Part shown: one piece after another, positions 1 through 10,400 of the stretch
Position numbering within the stretch: position 1 is the first letter of the stretch
How the letters are laid out: the number at the start of each line of letters is the position of its first letter
From: Schistocephalus solidus
Lineage: Eukaryota > Platyhelminthes > Cestoda > Diphyllobothriidea > Diphyllobothriidae
DNA: 64,000 nt
Assembly (NCBI GenBank): GCA_017591395.1
Contig: WEDG01005129.1
Location: forward strand, 217,720 to 281,719
Reading direction: 5' to 3'
Translations under genes and position numbers: made by a program
The notes under the pieces: model-generated
What the model saw: the letters and a program-made list of their open reading frames with translations, nothing else
Databases searched by the model: none
Told to the model about the DNA's origin: nothing

Positions 1-20
1 AAGCAAGGCAACTTAGTATT

Positions 21-887
21 TCATATGGTTACATCTATAGCAGGGTAGTGTGGCATGTAACCTACGTTTGCAATAAGCATATCAGATATAAATATGCACT
101 TACCAAGCGCTTCTTCCTCACCTAAGGTGATCACATGAACACCTGGGGAAGGTGGAGGGCGGGTCTGACTACCACGTTGTTGCCTCCAGTTCCCGCGTCG
201 AGGAAACTGTGGAGAGCCTCGCCAAGGAGAGGTCGGCTGTGGAGGGCCGCGCCAAGGAGTTTGGGGTTGTGGAGAGCTACGCCAAGGAGGAGTGGGCTGA
301 GGAGGGCCCCACTGCCATTGAGCCGTTTGCGTGCCGATGTCGCGGCTCTGTTGCTGTCCCATGGCGAAGACATCGACTTGAGAGTCATGTATGGCGGAAG
401 GAGCTTGATGACACCCAAAGGTTGATGGGGAGGATACTTGGATCAAGGGACAGGCCGTATAAAGGGCTTCCTCTCGACGAGCAATATCGAGGGTAACCTT
501 GATGCTGCTGGGGGGGTCGCGGAGGAATTGGCACCTGATCTCAGGGAGAGAGATCCCGTTGACGAAGGTCTCCAAAATCCTGGCCTCGAGCTCGGTGAAG
601 GACTCGGTTGGATAGGCTTGACGGTCCAGGACTCTAAGATGTCGCTGGAAGTCTACGACAGACTCGCCCGCGTGTTTTCGGCGGCTTTTGAGGGCGACAC
701 GGGCAACCAAAGGCATCGACGACCGTCCGAATTCGTGCCGCAGACGCTCGAAGATGGCCGCGGGAGTGAGCGACGCTGTACGGTTGGAAGCCATGGCCAC
801 CGTGAACACTTCGTTGTCTAGCCGTCCCAGGATGGCGGCTGGGTGGGCACCTTCTTCTACGGTCTCCAGATAAACTTTCATGTGGTC
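21..887 (-). CDS. Gag-like (capsid-domain) ORF of an LTR retrotransposon, or an exon derived from one
   Basis: A 286-codon ORF runs from the ATG at 881 down to 21. The N-terminal half resembles the retrotransposon Gag capsid domain: a helical region with residues like YLETVEEGAHPAA, then ERLRHEFG, VVDFQRHLR and ILETFVNGI. The C-terminal half is a proline/tryptophan/arginine-rich repeat (units like PPQPT-PWR) ending in a basic GNWRQQRG stretch. No zinc knuckle, protease or RT follows. The Gag domain starts abruptly, as if the true N-terminus were upstream: minus-strand sequence just before the ATG reads ...ATAGTAG then GACCACATG, which could be a splice acceptor. A consensus donor (G|GTAAGTGC) lies in frame at 104/103, after which the reading frame loses Gag character. 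It is either a 5'-truncated retroelement or a spliced gag-derived host exon; the sequence alone does not decide. Confidence 0.55.
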   Translation of the reverse strand, partial: DHMKVYLETVEEGAHPAAILGRLDNEVFTVAMASNRTASLTPAAIFERLRHEFGRSSMPLVARVALKSRRKHAGESVVDFQRHLRVLDRQAYPTESFTELEARILETFVNGISLPEIRCQFLRDPPSSIKVTLDIARREEALYTACPLIQVSSPSTFGCHQAPSAIHDSQVDVFAMGQQQSRDIGTQTAQWQWGPPQPTPPWRSSPQPQTPWRGPPQPTSPWRGSPQFPRRGNWRQQRGSQTRPPPSPGVHVITLGEEEALGKCIFISDMLIANVGYMPHYPAIDVTI

Positions 888-1253
888 CTACTATGTCATA
901 ATCGTCATACACCGTAAGCTTATCCGGCTAAGGTTATAAATAAATAAATTGTATAAATAAATTGACGGCCTCCAGAGCTTGAAAATCGCTCCATCGCCTG
1001 GACAAGCCTAGATATCAAATATTCGGACATTTAAAATATCACACCACTGCTACCAAAATGTAGTGGGCCCGTGTTAGATGCGCGACGAATCCAAATTAAC
1101 GACGCCCAAGAAAGAACAAGACAGTAGGCAAGGTGAAGAGTTTAGGGATTATTTGAAGCTAGAAGTTGATATTCTATTGAAGGGCTTGGTCCTGCGCGGA
1201 TCCTTTGGTGGGATTGGCTGTCCTGGGATCGTTTGGTATGGATTGGCTCTCCT
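888..1253. other. No gene seen between the Gag ORF and the CR1 cluster
   Basis: AT-rich, stop-rich sequence with no recognisable domain. A short ATAAATAAATT-like tract lies near 936-965. Nothing else supported. Confidence 0.5.
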
Positions 1254-1416
1254 GGGGAGATCTTCGGGAGGTCAGTAGGAGAAGGAAAGGCGATGGCTGG
1301 AGAAGCGTCAGAGAGCGGTCTCCGGTCCAAAGTGATGAGCATCAATTCTCCTCGGTATTTATGTCAAGTTCTCCAGATGATTTGATAGGTTAACATAGAA
1401 TAGACCAATATGTATG
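1254..1416. repeat. Flanking direct repeat A (left copy)
   Basis: About 160 bp beginning GATCTTCGGGAGGTCAGTAG and ending near ATAGAATAGACCAAT. A near copy occurs at 3583-3745 on the other side of the two CR1 fragments, with scattered substitutions. It is too long for a LINE target-site duplication. Confidence 0.8.
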
Positions 1417-1419
1417 CGT

Positions 1420-1490
1420 TTTTATGGGTATGGGTATGGGTATTTATAATGGGATTGGGTATGGCTATGGGTATGGGTATTTATAATGGG
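1420..1490. repeat. Simple repeat, (TGGGTA)n-like
   Basis: Imperfect TGGGTA/TATGGG hexamers, interrupted by TTTATAATGGG. It lies at the 3' end of the adjacent minus-strand CR1 fragment. Confidence 0.8.
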
Positions 1491-2537
1491 TATGTTCAAT
1501 TCAATTCAATTCAATTTATTGAGGGAAATAGGCATGGGCCTTTGAGTACCTATTTGTTACGTAAAATTAAGTGCGGTATACAGAGAAACCGTGTGGGTTG
1601 CAAAGGTACAAAAGGCGGTCATAAAATTTGACAAGTGGTGCACGACTCTCGAGGGTTAAGATAAATTCCTCATCGCTCAGGCTCGTTGCGGAACATAAAA
1701 CTGTCAAGGTTCCTTTTAAAGCTTTCCAGCGATGGTGACATCACAACGTCTTCAGGGAGGGCATTCCATGGTTTTACCACTCTGACAGAGAAGGAGAACT
1801 TGCGCACATCCAGTCTCGCCTGCTGGACCCGCAGTTTCAATGGGTGACCTCGGAGATGGGTCGTGGCGGCAAATTCAAAGAAGTCCGAGAATTCCAGGCA
1901 ACAATCAAATCCCTTCACAATGCGGAATGTCTGCAGGAGATCACCACGCATTTGCCTATAACTCAAAGGGAACAGATTAAGATTCATTAGGTGGGTTGGA
2001 TATGGCAAGGAGCTTTGACTTCTAACCATTTTGGTGGCTTTCCTCTGGACTCTTTTGAGGCAGTTCTGATCTTGAACTGTCCAGGGTTTCCAGGCGTGCA
2101 TAGCATATTCCAAATGTGGCCTAATGAATGTTCCAAAGGTCTAAGCAAAAAGATCTTCATCGAAATCCAAAAAGGCTCGTCTGATGGCATGCAACACCGA
2201 AATTGCCCTATTCGCCACTTTCGAGCAGTGAGACGATGGTTTTAAGGTGGTGGTCATCAGCACACCGAGGTCCTTTTGGGTTTCCACGTCTTTTAAGGCT
2301 TCACCTTTGAGAAAGTAACTTCTACTTTCGGCAGATCCAGACGGGTTGCCTAAGCGAAGTATTGTACACTTATCGACGTTGAACCGCAAAAGCGAATGAT
2401 TCGACCACTCCTCCAACCGAGTAAGGTTGATCTGCAGTTTATCTTCGTCAGCAGGGCTCTGGATTACATCCCAGATTTTAATGTCGTCGGCAAAAATTGC
2501 TGCTTCACAGTCGAGATTCCTGACACAATCGTTCACG
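1478..2537 (-). mobile_element. CR1-like LINE, 3' fragment, copy 1 (RT pseudogene)
   Basis: On the minus strand, codons from about 2536 to 1670 encode the C-terminal part of a non-LTR reverse transcriptase: the catalytic-palm motif FADD at the start (CEAAIFADDIKIW), the thumb region (LEEWSNHSLLRFNVDKC) and the CR1-type C-terminus (VRVVKPWNALPEDVV). An in-frame TAG near 2138 follows the DEDLFA residues and interrupts an otherwise open frame. The 3' end carries a GAATT-type pentamer tail, seen on plus as CAATTCAATTCAATTCAATT near 1497-1516. It is a dead, 5'-truncated copy. Confidence 0.8.
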
Positions 2538-3583
2538 TATTTATAATGGGTATGTTCAATTCAATTCAATTCAATTTATTGAGGGAAATAGGCATGGGCC
2601 TTTGAGTACCCTATTTGTTACGTAAAATTAAGTGCGGTATACAGAGAAACCGTGTGGGTTGCAAAGGTACAAAAGGCGGTCATAAAATTTGACAAGTGGT
2701 GCACGACTCTCGAGGGTTAAGATAAATTCCTCATCGCTCAGGCTCGTTGCGGAACATAAAACTGTCAAGGTTCCTTTTAAAGCTTTCCAGCGATGGTGAC
2801 ATCACAACGTCTTCAGGGAGGGCATTCCATGGTTTTACCACTCTGACAGAGAAGGAGAACTTGCGCACATCCAGTCTCGCCTGCTGGACCCGCAGTTTCA
2901 ATGGGTGACCTCGGAGATGGGTCGTGGCGGCAAATTCAAAGAAGTCCGAGAATTCCAGGCAACAATCAAATCCCTTCACAATGCGGAATGTCTGCAGGAG
3001 ATCACCACGCATTTGCCTATAACTCAAAGGGAACAGATTAAGATTCATTAGGTGGGTTGGATATGGCAAGGAGCTTTGACTTCTAACCATTTTGGTGGCT
3101 TTCCTCCGGACTCTTTCGAGGCAGTTATGATCTTGAACAGTCCAGGGTTTCCAGGCGTGCATAGCATATTCCAAATGTGGCCTAATGAATGTTCCAAAGG
3201 TCTAAGCAAAAAGATCTTCATCGAAATCCAAAAAGGCTCGTCTGATGGCATGCAACACCGAAATTGCCCTCTTCGCCACTTTCGAGCAGTGAGACGATGG
3301 TTTTAAGGTGGTGGTCATCAGCATACCAAGGTCCTTTTGGATTTCCACGTCTTTTAAGGCTTCACCTTTGAGAAAGTAACTTCTACTTTCGGCAGATCCA
3401 GACGGGTTGCCTAAGCGAAGTATTGTACACTTATCGACGTTGAACCACAAAAGCGAATGATTCGACCACTCCTCCAACCGAGTTAGGTTGATCTGCAGTT
3501 TATTTTCGTCAGCAGGGCTCTGGATTACATTCCAGATTTTAATGTCGTCGGCAAACATTGCTGCTTCACAGTCGAGATTCCTG
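2538..3583 (-). mobile_element. CR1-like LINE, 3' fragment, copy 2 (tandem to copy 1)
   Basis: Near-identical to copy 1 at an offset of 1060-1061 bp, including the pentamer tail, the FADD palm motif and the same in-frame TAG after DEDLFA. The junction repeats TTTATAATGGGTATGTTCAA. Sequence divergence is a few percent by eye. Sharing of the same nonsense codon suggests either duplication after inactivation or descent from the same dead master copy. Confidence 0.8.
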
Positions 3584-3745
3584 ATCTTTGGAAGGTCCGT
3601 AGGAGAAGGAATGGCGATGGCTGGAGAAGCGTCAGAGAGCACTCTCCGGTCCAAAGTGATAAGCCTTAATTCTCCTCGGTATTTATGTCGTGTTCTCCAG
3701 ACGATTTGATAGGTTTACATAGAATAGACCAATGGGCATGCGTAA
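3583..3745. repeat. Flanking direct repeat A (right copy)
   Basis: Matches 1254-1416: GATCTTTGGAAGGTCCGTAG, then the GCGATGGCTGGAGAAGCGTC segment and the TTTGATAGGTTTACATAGAA segment. Same orientation as the left copy. Confidence 0.8.
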
Positions 3746-3849
3746 ATCATACATTGTAGATCGAAAAGAACCAATAGGGTTAAGAGTTAAGATTTCATGG
3801 ACTTCCGGGCTTGACTGGTAGTTACGACGGTGTCGGTTTCTGGCGCTAG

Positions 3850-4275
3850 TAATCTGCTAGTAATGTGAGCTACTTGAGAAAATTGAGAAACTTTGATTTA
3901 TCTTTCCAACTTTCCACTACGAATAATCTCCGAGGTCATGCATTCAAACTAAGTGTGCCCCAAGTAAGATTGGATGCGAGGAAGTATTTTTTCACCAAAT
4001 GTGTCGTGGAACCGTGGAATGGCCTACCTGAGGCGATTGTAATGTCCCAGTCTGTAGATACATTCAAACATCGGCTTGACATACATATGCTGCAGCACCA
4101 CGAAGACTATGTGACTGCTTAACCTTAACAATATAAGTGTACCACGTAAATCTGCATTCAGTCACTTGACTGTAACTTCTTCACACTGCTTCTTTTTCTA
4201 GCTATTTTTATGTAACAAATAGGGATTTCAAATTTGTAAGCCTATTTTCCTCAAATACACTGAACTGAACCAATG
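3850..4275 (+). mobile_element. CR1-like LINE, 3' terminal fragment, plus orientation
   Basis: The ORF at 3865-4122 encodes the C-terminal CR1 RT segment (NNLRGHAFKLSVPQVRLDAR, VVEPWNGLPEAIV), homologous to the minus-strand copies upstream but diverged. It is followed by a 3' UTR ending CCTATTTTCCTCAAATACAC and an ACTGAACTGAAC tail. Orientation is opposite to the tandem pair. Confidence 0.75.
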
Positions 4276-4348
4276 CAAAACGAAAAATGCAGACTATTTT
4301 AAACAAAATGTTTGGTTTACCTTAATACCCTTAAGAGTTCCTCTCATT

Positions 4349-4356
4349 TGACGTCA
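4349..4356. promoter_or_regulatory. CRE/ATF-type palindrome TGACGTCA just upstream of the GRASP start codon
   Basis: A perfect TGACGTCA lies 16 nt before the ATG at 4373. bZIP factors of the CREB/ATF class bind this palindrome. Whether it is promoter or 5' UTR is unknown because the transcription start is not visible. Confidence 0.3.
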
Positions 4357-4372
4357 CCTGAGCGTATTAACT

Positions 4373-4429
4373 ATGGGTTCTTCGACAAGTGCAATGGATC
4401 CCGGTTCGGGTGGATATCACGTTCTAAAG
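4373..4429 (+). CDS. GORASP2: GRASP exon 1 (start codon, myristoylation site)
   Basis: Codes for MGSSTS... to GYHVLK (19 codons), then donor AAG|GTTAGG. The start is chosen because GRASP proteins begin MGSS/MG and myristoylation needs Gly2. Upstream context is AACTATGG. Confidence 0.9.
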
Positions 4430-7400
4430 GTTAGGCATGCTTATATCTTAATCGAAATTTCTCAGGTTCAAGAAGGTTCTCCTGGGCACAAGGCTGGCTT
4501 AGAGGCGTTCTTCGATTTTATTATTTCGATAAACGACACCCGACTGGTAAAGTTTACGGAAAAATCGATATTCGCTAATTTGCTAGAACTCAGCTCTTAT
4601 AAGTTATTTTTTAAAAAAATGCTTATGCTGACCGAACTAACCTTCTTCTTCATGCAGTAGGACATTAAATCTCAACGCTTACTTAATTAAGTAAACTTAC
4701 CTAAATTTAATTAAAATAAAAACATCTGTAGCATGAAATTTAATACTATAGATGTTTTTAATTTACGGCTTATGTTTAAACAAGTGGAAGATGCTTATGA
4801 TATGGCGTTTATGGCAATAAAGTATATTTTTTAGCAAGCGAATGCAGTAATGTTGCTGTAAGAACTTATGTTCTGCTGCCCCGTTGATAATTAATGTATC
4901 AGGTTACTTTGCATGATAGGTTTTACTTCTTTTCCAGAATCAGTACAGGTGAGGCAAGAATAGGTCAAGAACCTTTTATTTGCCTTTGAATGTGTGTTAT
5001 ACCTTGATACTTGAGACATTATAAGCAGTCTTCGGATCGGCCTATAGTATTAATTTTCGTACAAATTAAGATGGTACAGACGTACTTCTATGCAATTTTA
5101 CCATTGTTTGAGGCACCAATGTCAATCATATATCGAAACTGCCTCCTCTTTCACGAGGTCAAAACAAGCAGTTTGTAATTGAAGGAGTTTTGCATTCCAA
5201 ACATAAACAAGTATCGTACTTCGCTTCTAGGTTTAACAGAAAATTAAAACCTTGTTTACAAGCTTATCCGTAGAAGCGGATACCCCAAACGATCGAAAAT
5301 ACGCACCTTGGAAAACCCAACCACAGTTGCAAGCCGTTATTAGTGGAACATCATTATTGCAAAAGTTAACATTTCCAAATAGTGTACATTGCCAAAGGCC
5401 GTAGGAAATATGTGGTGGTATACCCGAAGGATGAAACTATTCTTTTCTATAAAATGTACAGCGTCAATTTTCCGCACTTTTAGCAACAAGACAGTGAAAG
5501 CATCAAAGATTTACTCCTGAAGTACAAGGATAAACCCGTTCGCTTAGTGGTTTACTCGTCAAAAGCGCAGACATGTAGGGAAGTGGATTTGACGCCAAGT
5601 GCCGATTGGGGTGGCCAAGGGCTGCTTGGGTTAAGCATTCGCTATTGCTCCTTCAAGGGAGCTAGCGAAAATGTTTGGCACATCCTAAACATCGAACCCA
5701 ACTCTCCTGCTGCCCTCGCGGGTCTCAAGCCTTACACTGATTATGTTATCGGCACGGACGCTTTGCTGAGTGATGTAAGTTTCCCGCTTTGTAATTTGAC
5801 TACATGCCTTGAAACATACTTTGCTTGATCTTTTCAACTACCCTGCGTGCGGGCGTTTCTGTTTAAAACTACCAAACTTCAGAGTTGACTAGGATCGAAA
5901 TGGACTCCTTTTTCAAGTGCAGCATTAGAGGCATATACCTTGTTTACAACCACAAAAACTAAACCAGTGGTTTTCCACGGGAAATTTTCTTAATTATGAA
6001 TTTAGTTTTCTTGGAAAATGCCGAAAACCTTTGAGTACTGAAAAAACTTAAAACCTGCAATTTAGAGATAATATCACAACAATCAGTCAAAGCGGCTAAA
6101 CTTTCTTTTTTACGAATACCTATGCATTAATAACTACTCCTCTGTCCGCTCTATTGGCTTCTGTGCTGGTGCTTCTGTTGCAACGTTTTTACGTGCTTTC
6201 ACTGTAAGGCCTTAATAACCATTTCCTCCACCTAATCGTCCAGACAGAAGATTTCTTCTCGGTGGTGGAGGCTCACAACGGCCAGCCATTAAGGCTTTAC
6301 GTCTACAACACAGAAAGTGATTCTTGCCGTGATGTCACTATCATACCGAACCTCTCCTGGGGTGGAGAGGGAATGCTGGGCTGTGAGATTGGTTTTGGCC
6401 TCCTACACCGCATACCATCCCCATCCGAAGAAATGAATGGTATGCTTACTGAGCTGGCCACAGCCTCCGACACTACAACCGCTGCCTCAAAGGATGCTGT
6501 CAATGTGAGCAATGTCTCCCCAACCGAGCCACCACCTCCGTTCCATGAACACCGTCACGATTGTTCGGTGAGCTTAACCCCTAGCTATTAATTTGAAGTC
6601 TTTTTCTTTCTTCACGGAGATATTTTGTGAAGGTTTGCTACCCTGACATAGGTGTAGAAAATACCACTCGCGGTTTTGTTATTTTGTTTTTCGCCTTCCC
6701 TGCCCAAATGCCTGTGTGTGTGTCCTAGAATTGGGTTTGGTAGATGGTAATCGTGGATTAACTTAATATCAGACCAATTTTTTAAATTCTCTCTCCCATC
6801 TCAATCCTGCGGTTCAGCTGTCTGGTTGCATATTAGCGTGTTTCCTTGTTGTCCGCCTTATGAGATCTTAACGTGAAACCATGATCTTCGGCTTTTCTGG
6901 CGTTCATCGGGCTGTGTTCTATGGCTCGAAGCTCTCTCTGAACGCCCTGTCGCGATGCAGTATGCTCAAAATGACCCCTGCGAAAGGCGTGCATACTACG
7001 GGTGTTGATATGCTTATAGTCAGTCTCACTAACTTACCATTTAATGACGCCGTTTCCACTTGAGGTCATTTTTTTCTGGTTTGTGTCAGCCTCAGTTAGA
7101 TTCCGGCAATTACTGGGATAAGTTGTCCTACCCGGGTTTTATTTACTAGTGGGCTAGGCACACTTCGTTCTTCCTGACAAGTGCGACATGGTGAGAGTGT
7201 GTACGGGCATTTTCGCAGCATGTTCTCCACAAACACATTGCCTTCATGTCTTTGATAACTAACTTTGGCGCATGCCAATAAACGTACAATTGGCGACCTA
7301 ACTCAATTTACATGCCTTAGTCAGCAAAAAATCATTAAGTAGTCCGAACGCATCAATCAAAATACCAAACTAAGAATTAGTGACAGCAAAATAAATATTA

Positions 7401-10400
7401 CTAGTACTATTTGGTTAACTGGAAAGAAAAGCGGAAATGTTAAACACGCAACAATTCGTGTCACCTCAAACAGACTCGGAGTAAATAGTACTAGTCCACG
7501 GGTAGAAACCGACTAAGTAAACGGTATAAGCACAGTAACGTTTAAAAACTTATTTTTCTCATAATGTTTTGCAAATATCCTCCAAGAATATGAAGTCTGG
7601 CACAAATTCATGTACGTAATGCCCGATCATTTGTTTCGTGACCTTTTTCAGTGGCATCACTGCAATTTTTTTGTTATTATGTTGCTATAGATAAGGTTAG
7701 AGATAAGAAGGATTTCACTGATAAAGACGTCACATGTCCAAAATTTCTATAAGTTCAAATTTTTCAAAACCGGTCAGTGTCGAATTTGAATGAAATTGGC
7801 GGATACAGTCTCATGCATACTATTTTGTGTATGCGAAGATAATTTTTGCCAATGGTGGCATCCATTGAGTTAAAGTGCCAGTTCAGTGAATACTGCATAA
7901 GTTCCAGTGTTTTCAATCGATTCACCATACAACTATTTCTGGAAAGCATTCACCGTAGTGGCGAATGCTTGGACGTTGTTTTTCATGTCCGTTCGGGTGA
8001 CAATTGAAAACCTCACTCAAACATAAAACGGCATTGCGGAAGAAAAATGCACACCCACAACGAGGGTCAGCAATTAGAAAACTTTCTCTAATAAGTTACC
8101 TACTTAGGGCACGATATAGCGCACCTTTGCATATCGTACTTTTATCAATCGGTAAAACGTCTGATTTGCTAAAACTTACCTCATTGTTCGCAATCTGCTT
8201 CGCACGGCTTACGCTAGACATAAGGTTACTTTTCAAGGGCGGCGAATTTTGTTAGTTAAAACTCATTTAACTTTCTTCCCTCGAAAGGATCACTCTTCGC
8301 CAGCATTCCATCTTTCAGCGCGTCCTCTTACCTTAAATGTTTATTACCTATGGTCACCTTATTCAACTGACTCGTGGTCGCATTTTCGTACGAAGAAACA
8401 ACCTCAATATCATTGAGTTTATTTTCTGTTGTACTAATTAGCACGCTGAATCAACCATACCGTCCTCAATCCCACCGCCGGCACCACTGCCTGCCAATCT
8501 CTTTGAGATGATCCAACCGCTCCCTTCGCAGCCTCTGGTGCCCCAACCTCCAGCGAGCCCGACACCAGCGCCTCCGGCCACCTCAAAAGAATCCACTGCA
8601 CCCAACTTTCAGCAGCTGATGCCTGGACTAACCCCTCCACAACCACCATCCCAACAGTACTCCGTTGATCCGCCCCCGCAACACCAATACCCAGCCATGA
8701 TGTCGCAACAACCATGTTATACGCCCCAGCATCAACCACAACAGTCGCCGAATATGTTCTACCAGGGCACTGCGCCACCGCCTAACTACGGCACTGTGCC
8801 CTCAGTTCCGCTTATCCCCACGACTAATGTAGCCCTCCCCGGAATGCCACCAATCTCTGTACCCATGCCGCCTACTGACCTGCGTAAGTGTCTCATGTCT
8901 GCAATTTATGCTGTATATGTCTTCAAAAAAGCCAAATATCCCTTGGAGTCCAGTTTGGAGATGCAGATTAAGTTCTTTGGCAGCAGTAAACAACGTTTTT
9001 GTGCATATTTTAGAGAGGCTGGTTTTAAAATTCGTCGTTAGACGTATGAGCGACGTGCACAAAACAGTTAACTATTTAATGGTACGTGACGAAAGATTTA
9101 GTGGTTGGTTCCAATTTGCGTCAAACAGTGATCACTTAATTACGTCACCGGAGAATCCTGCGTATGACCTCTGAACTGGTGTGCCATTTGAGGGCATTGC
9201 TTTGTGATATTCCCGGTTTTCCCTGTAGGTCAGGTGCCAGAGATGCGCGTGCTTTTCCATAAAAATTTGGCCATCACGTTTAGCATGTGCATGGAAACGT
9301 GGGATAGGTCGTTTCTCGTCCTCATGACTAACGTATGTTCGTGTATGGGACGGTCGCGGTGTTCCCACTTTGATCAAAATAGACTGCCTCACAATCTATG
9401 CACGCGATTTTATGATCTCATTTTTTAAATAAACCAATCCTGTGTGGAAATTATCTTCAGTTCTTTCCACTGTATATATCTGATTTCTTGTCAGCTGTCT
9501 TTGCATGAAATCAGATGCACTTTTCGTTTATTTAGGAGTTTACCAGGCAGTTACTTTTCAAATTTTTGTCTCACGCATAAACAAACGAACTCGGGAGGAT
9601 ACTGCTTATAAGGTAGTATTTTGAAAAATGCAGCGATGAGGATACGATACTCCAGGTATCCAAGCACAGACCGGAAGCTGGACACATTTTCATCGTTGGA
9701 GTTTGTCAAACTAATAAACACTACAGATTCCTAAAGACAATGCACCCAGGTGTAGCGTGCATCAATAGGAATAATGACTTCGACGTGTCCTACTAATATC
9801 CAAGGGTAAATGAACATGGTGGCAGCCAATGAAAAACAACTGACAGTATTTAGTCGACACCTATTTGCGGAACCTTAGCCACTAACCCTTTAAATTGTTA
9901 CTTACTTTTGTCCATTTCGGATACATAGATGCCCGTCCTGAAACGCGACCGCTGAACGCAATTTCAGTACAGTTAACATAACAGATAGTAACAGACTGAA
10001 CGTGCCCATAGCTCAATTACCAAAGATCTTGGAGTCGAATTCCAATAGAGTAGGGTTGGCTAAGAGGCCAGAAATTACCATTCCAGTCTACCTCGTTTTT
10101 GTCGATACTTCTCAACACAGATCAGTTCGGACGTTGATTCGGAAGAGGTCTACCGTGTGCACCACGGTAGGTGTGAATTAGATCATAGTGCTAGTAGACT
10201 TGCGTTGCATCTACCGCAATCTCTCCCACCCCCCTGGTCCGGGTATCATGACCAAGTCAAGAACAAGTGGCTGGCACGGCCGAAGCGACCCCCTAGCTGT
10301 GCCACTACGTATCAATATGTTGGAGGGGCTCTCACAGATCCCGCTCCGCGACCTGCATATCCAGTTGTACCTCTGGGCTTAATGTAGAGCCTCCGAGGGC

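Noticed and set aside
8434..8778. 114-codon minus ORF opposite GRASP exon 5
   Set aside because: Shadow of the Pro/Gln-rich coding exon.
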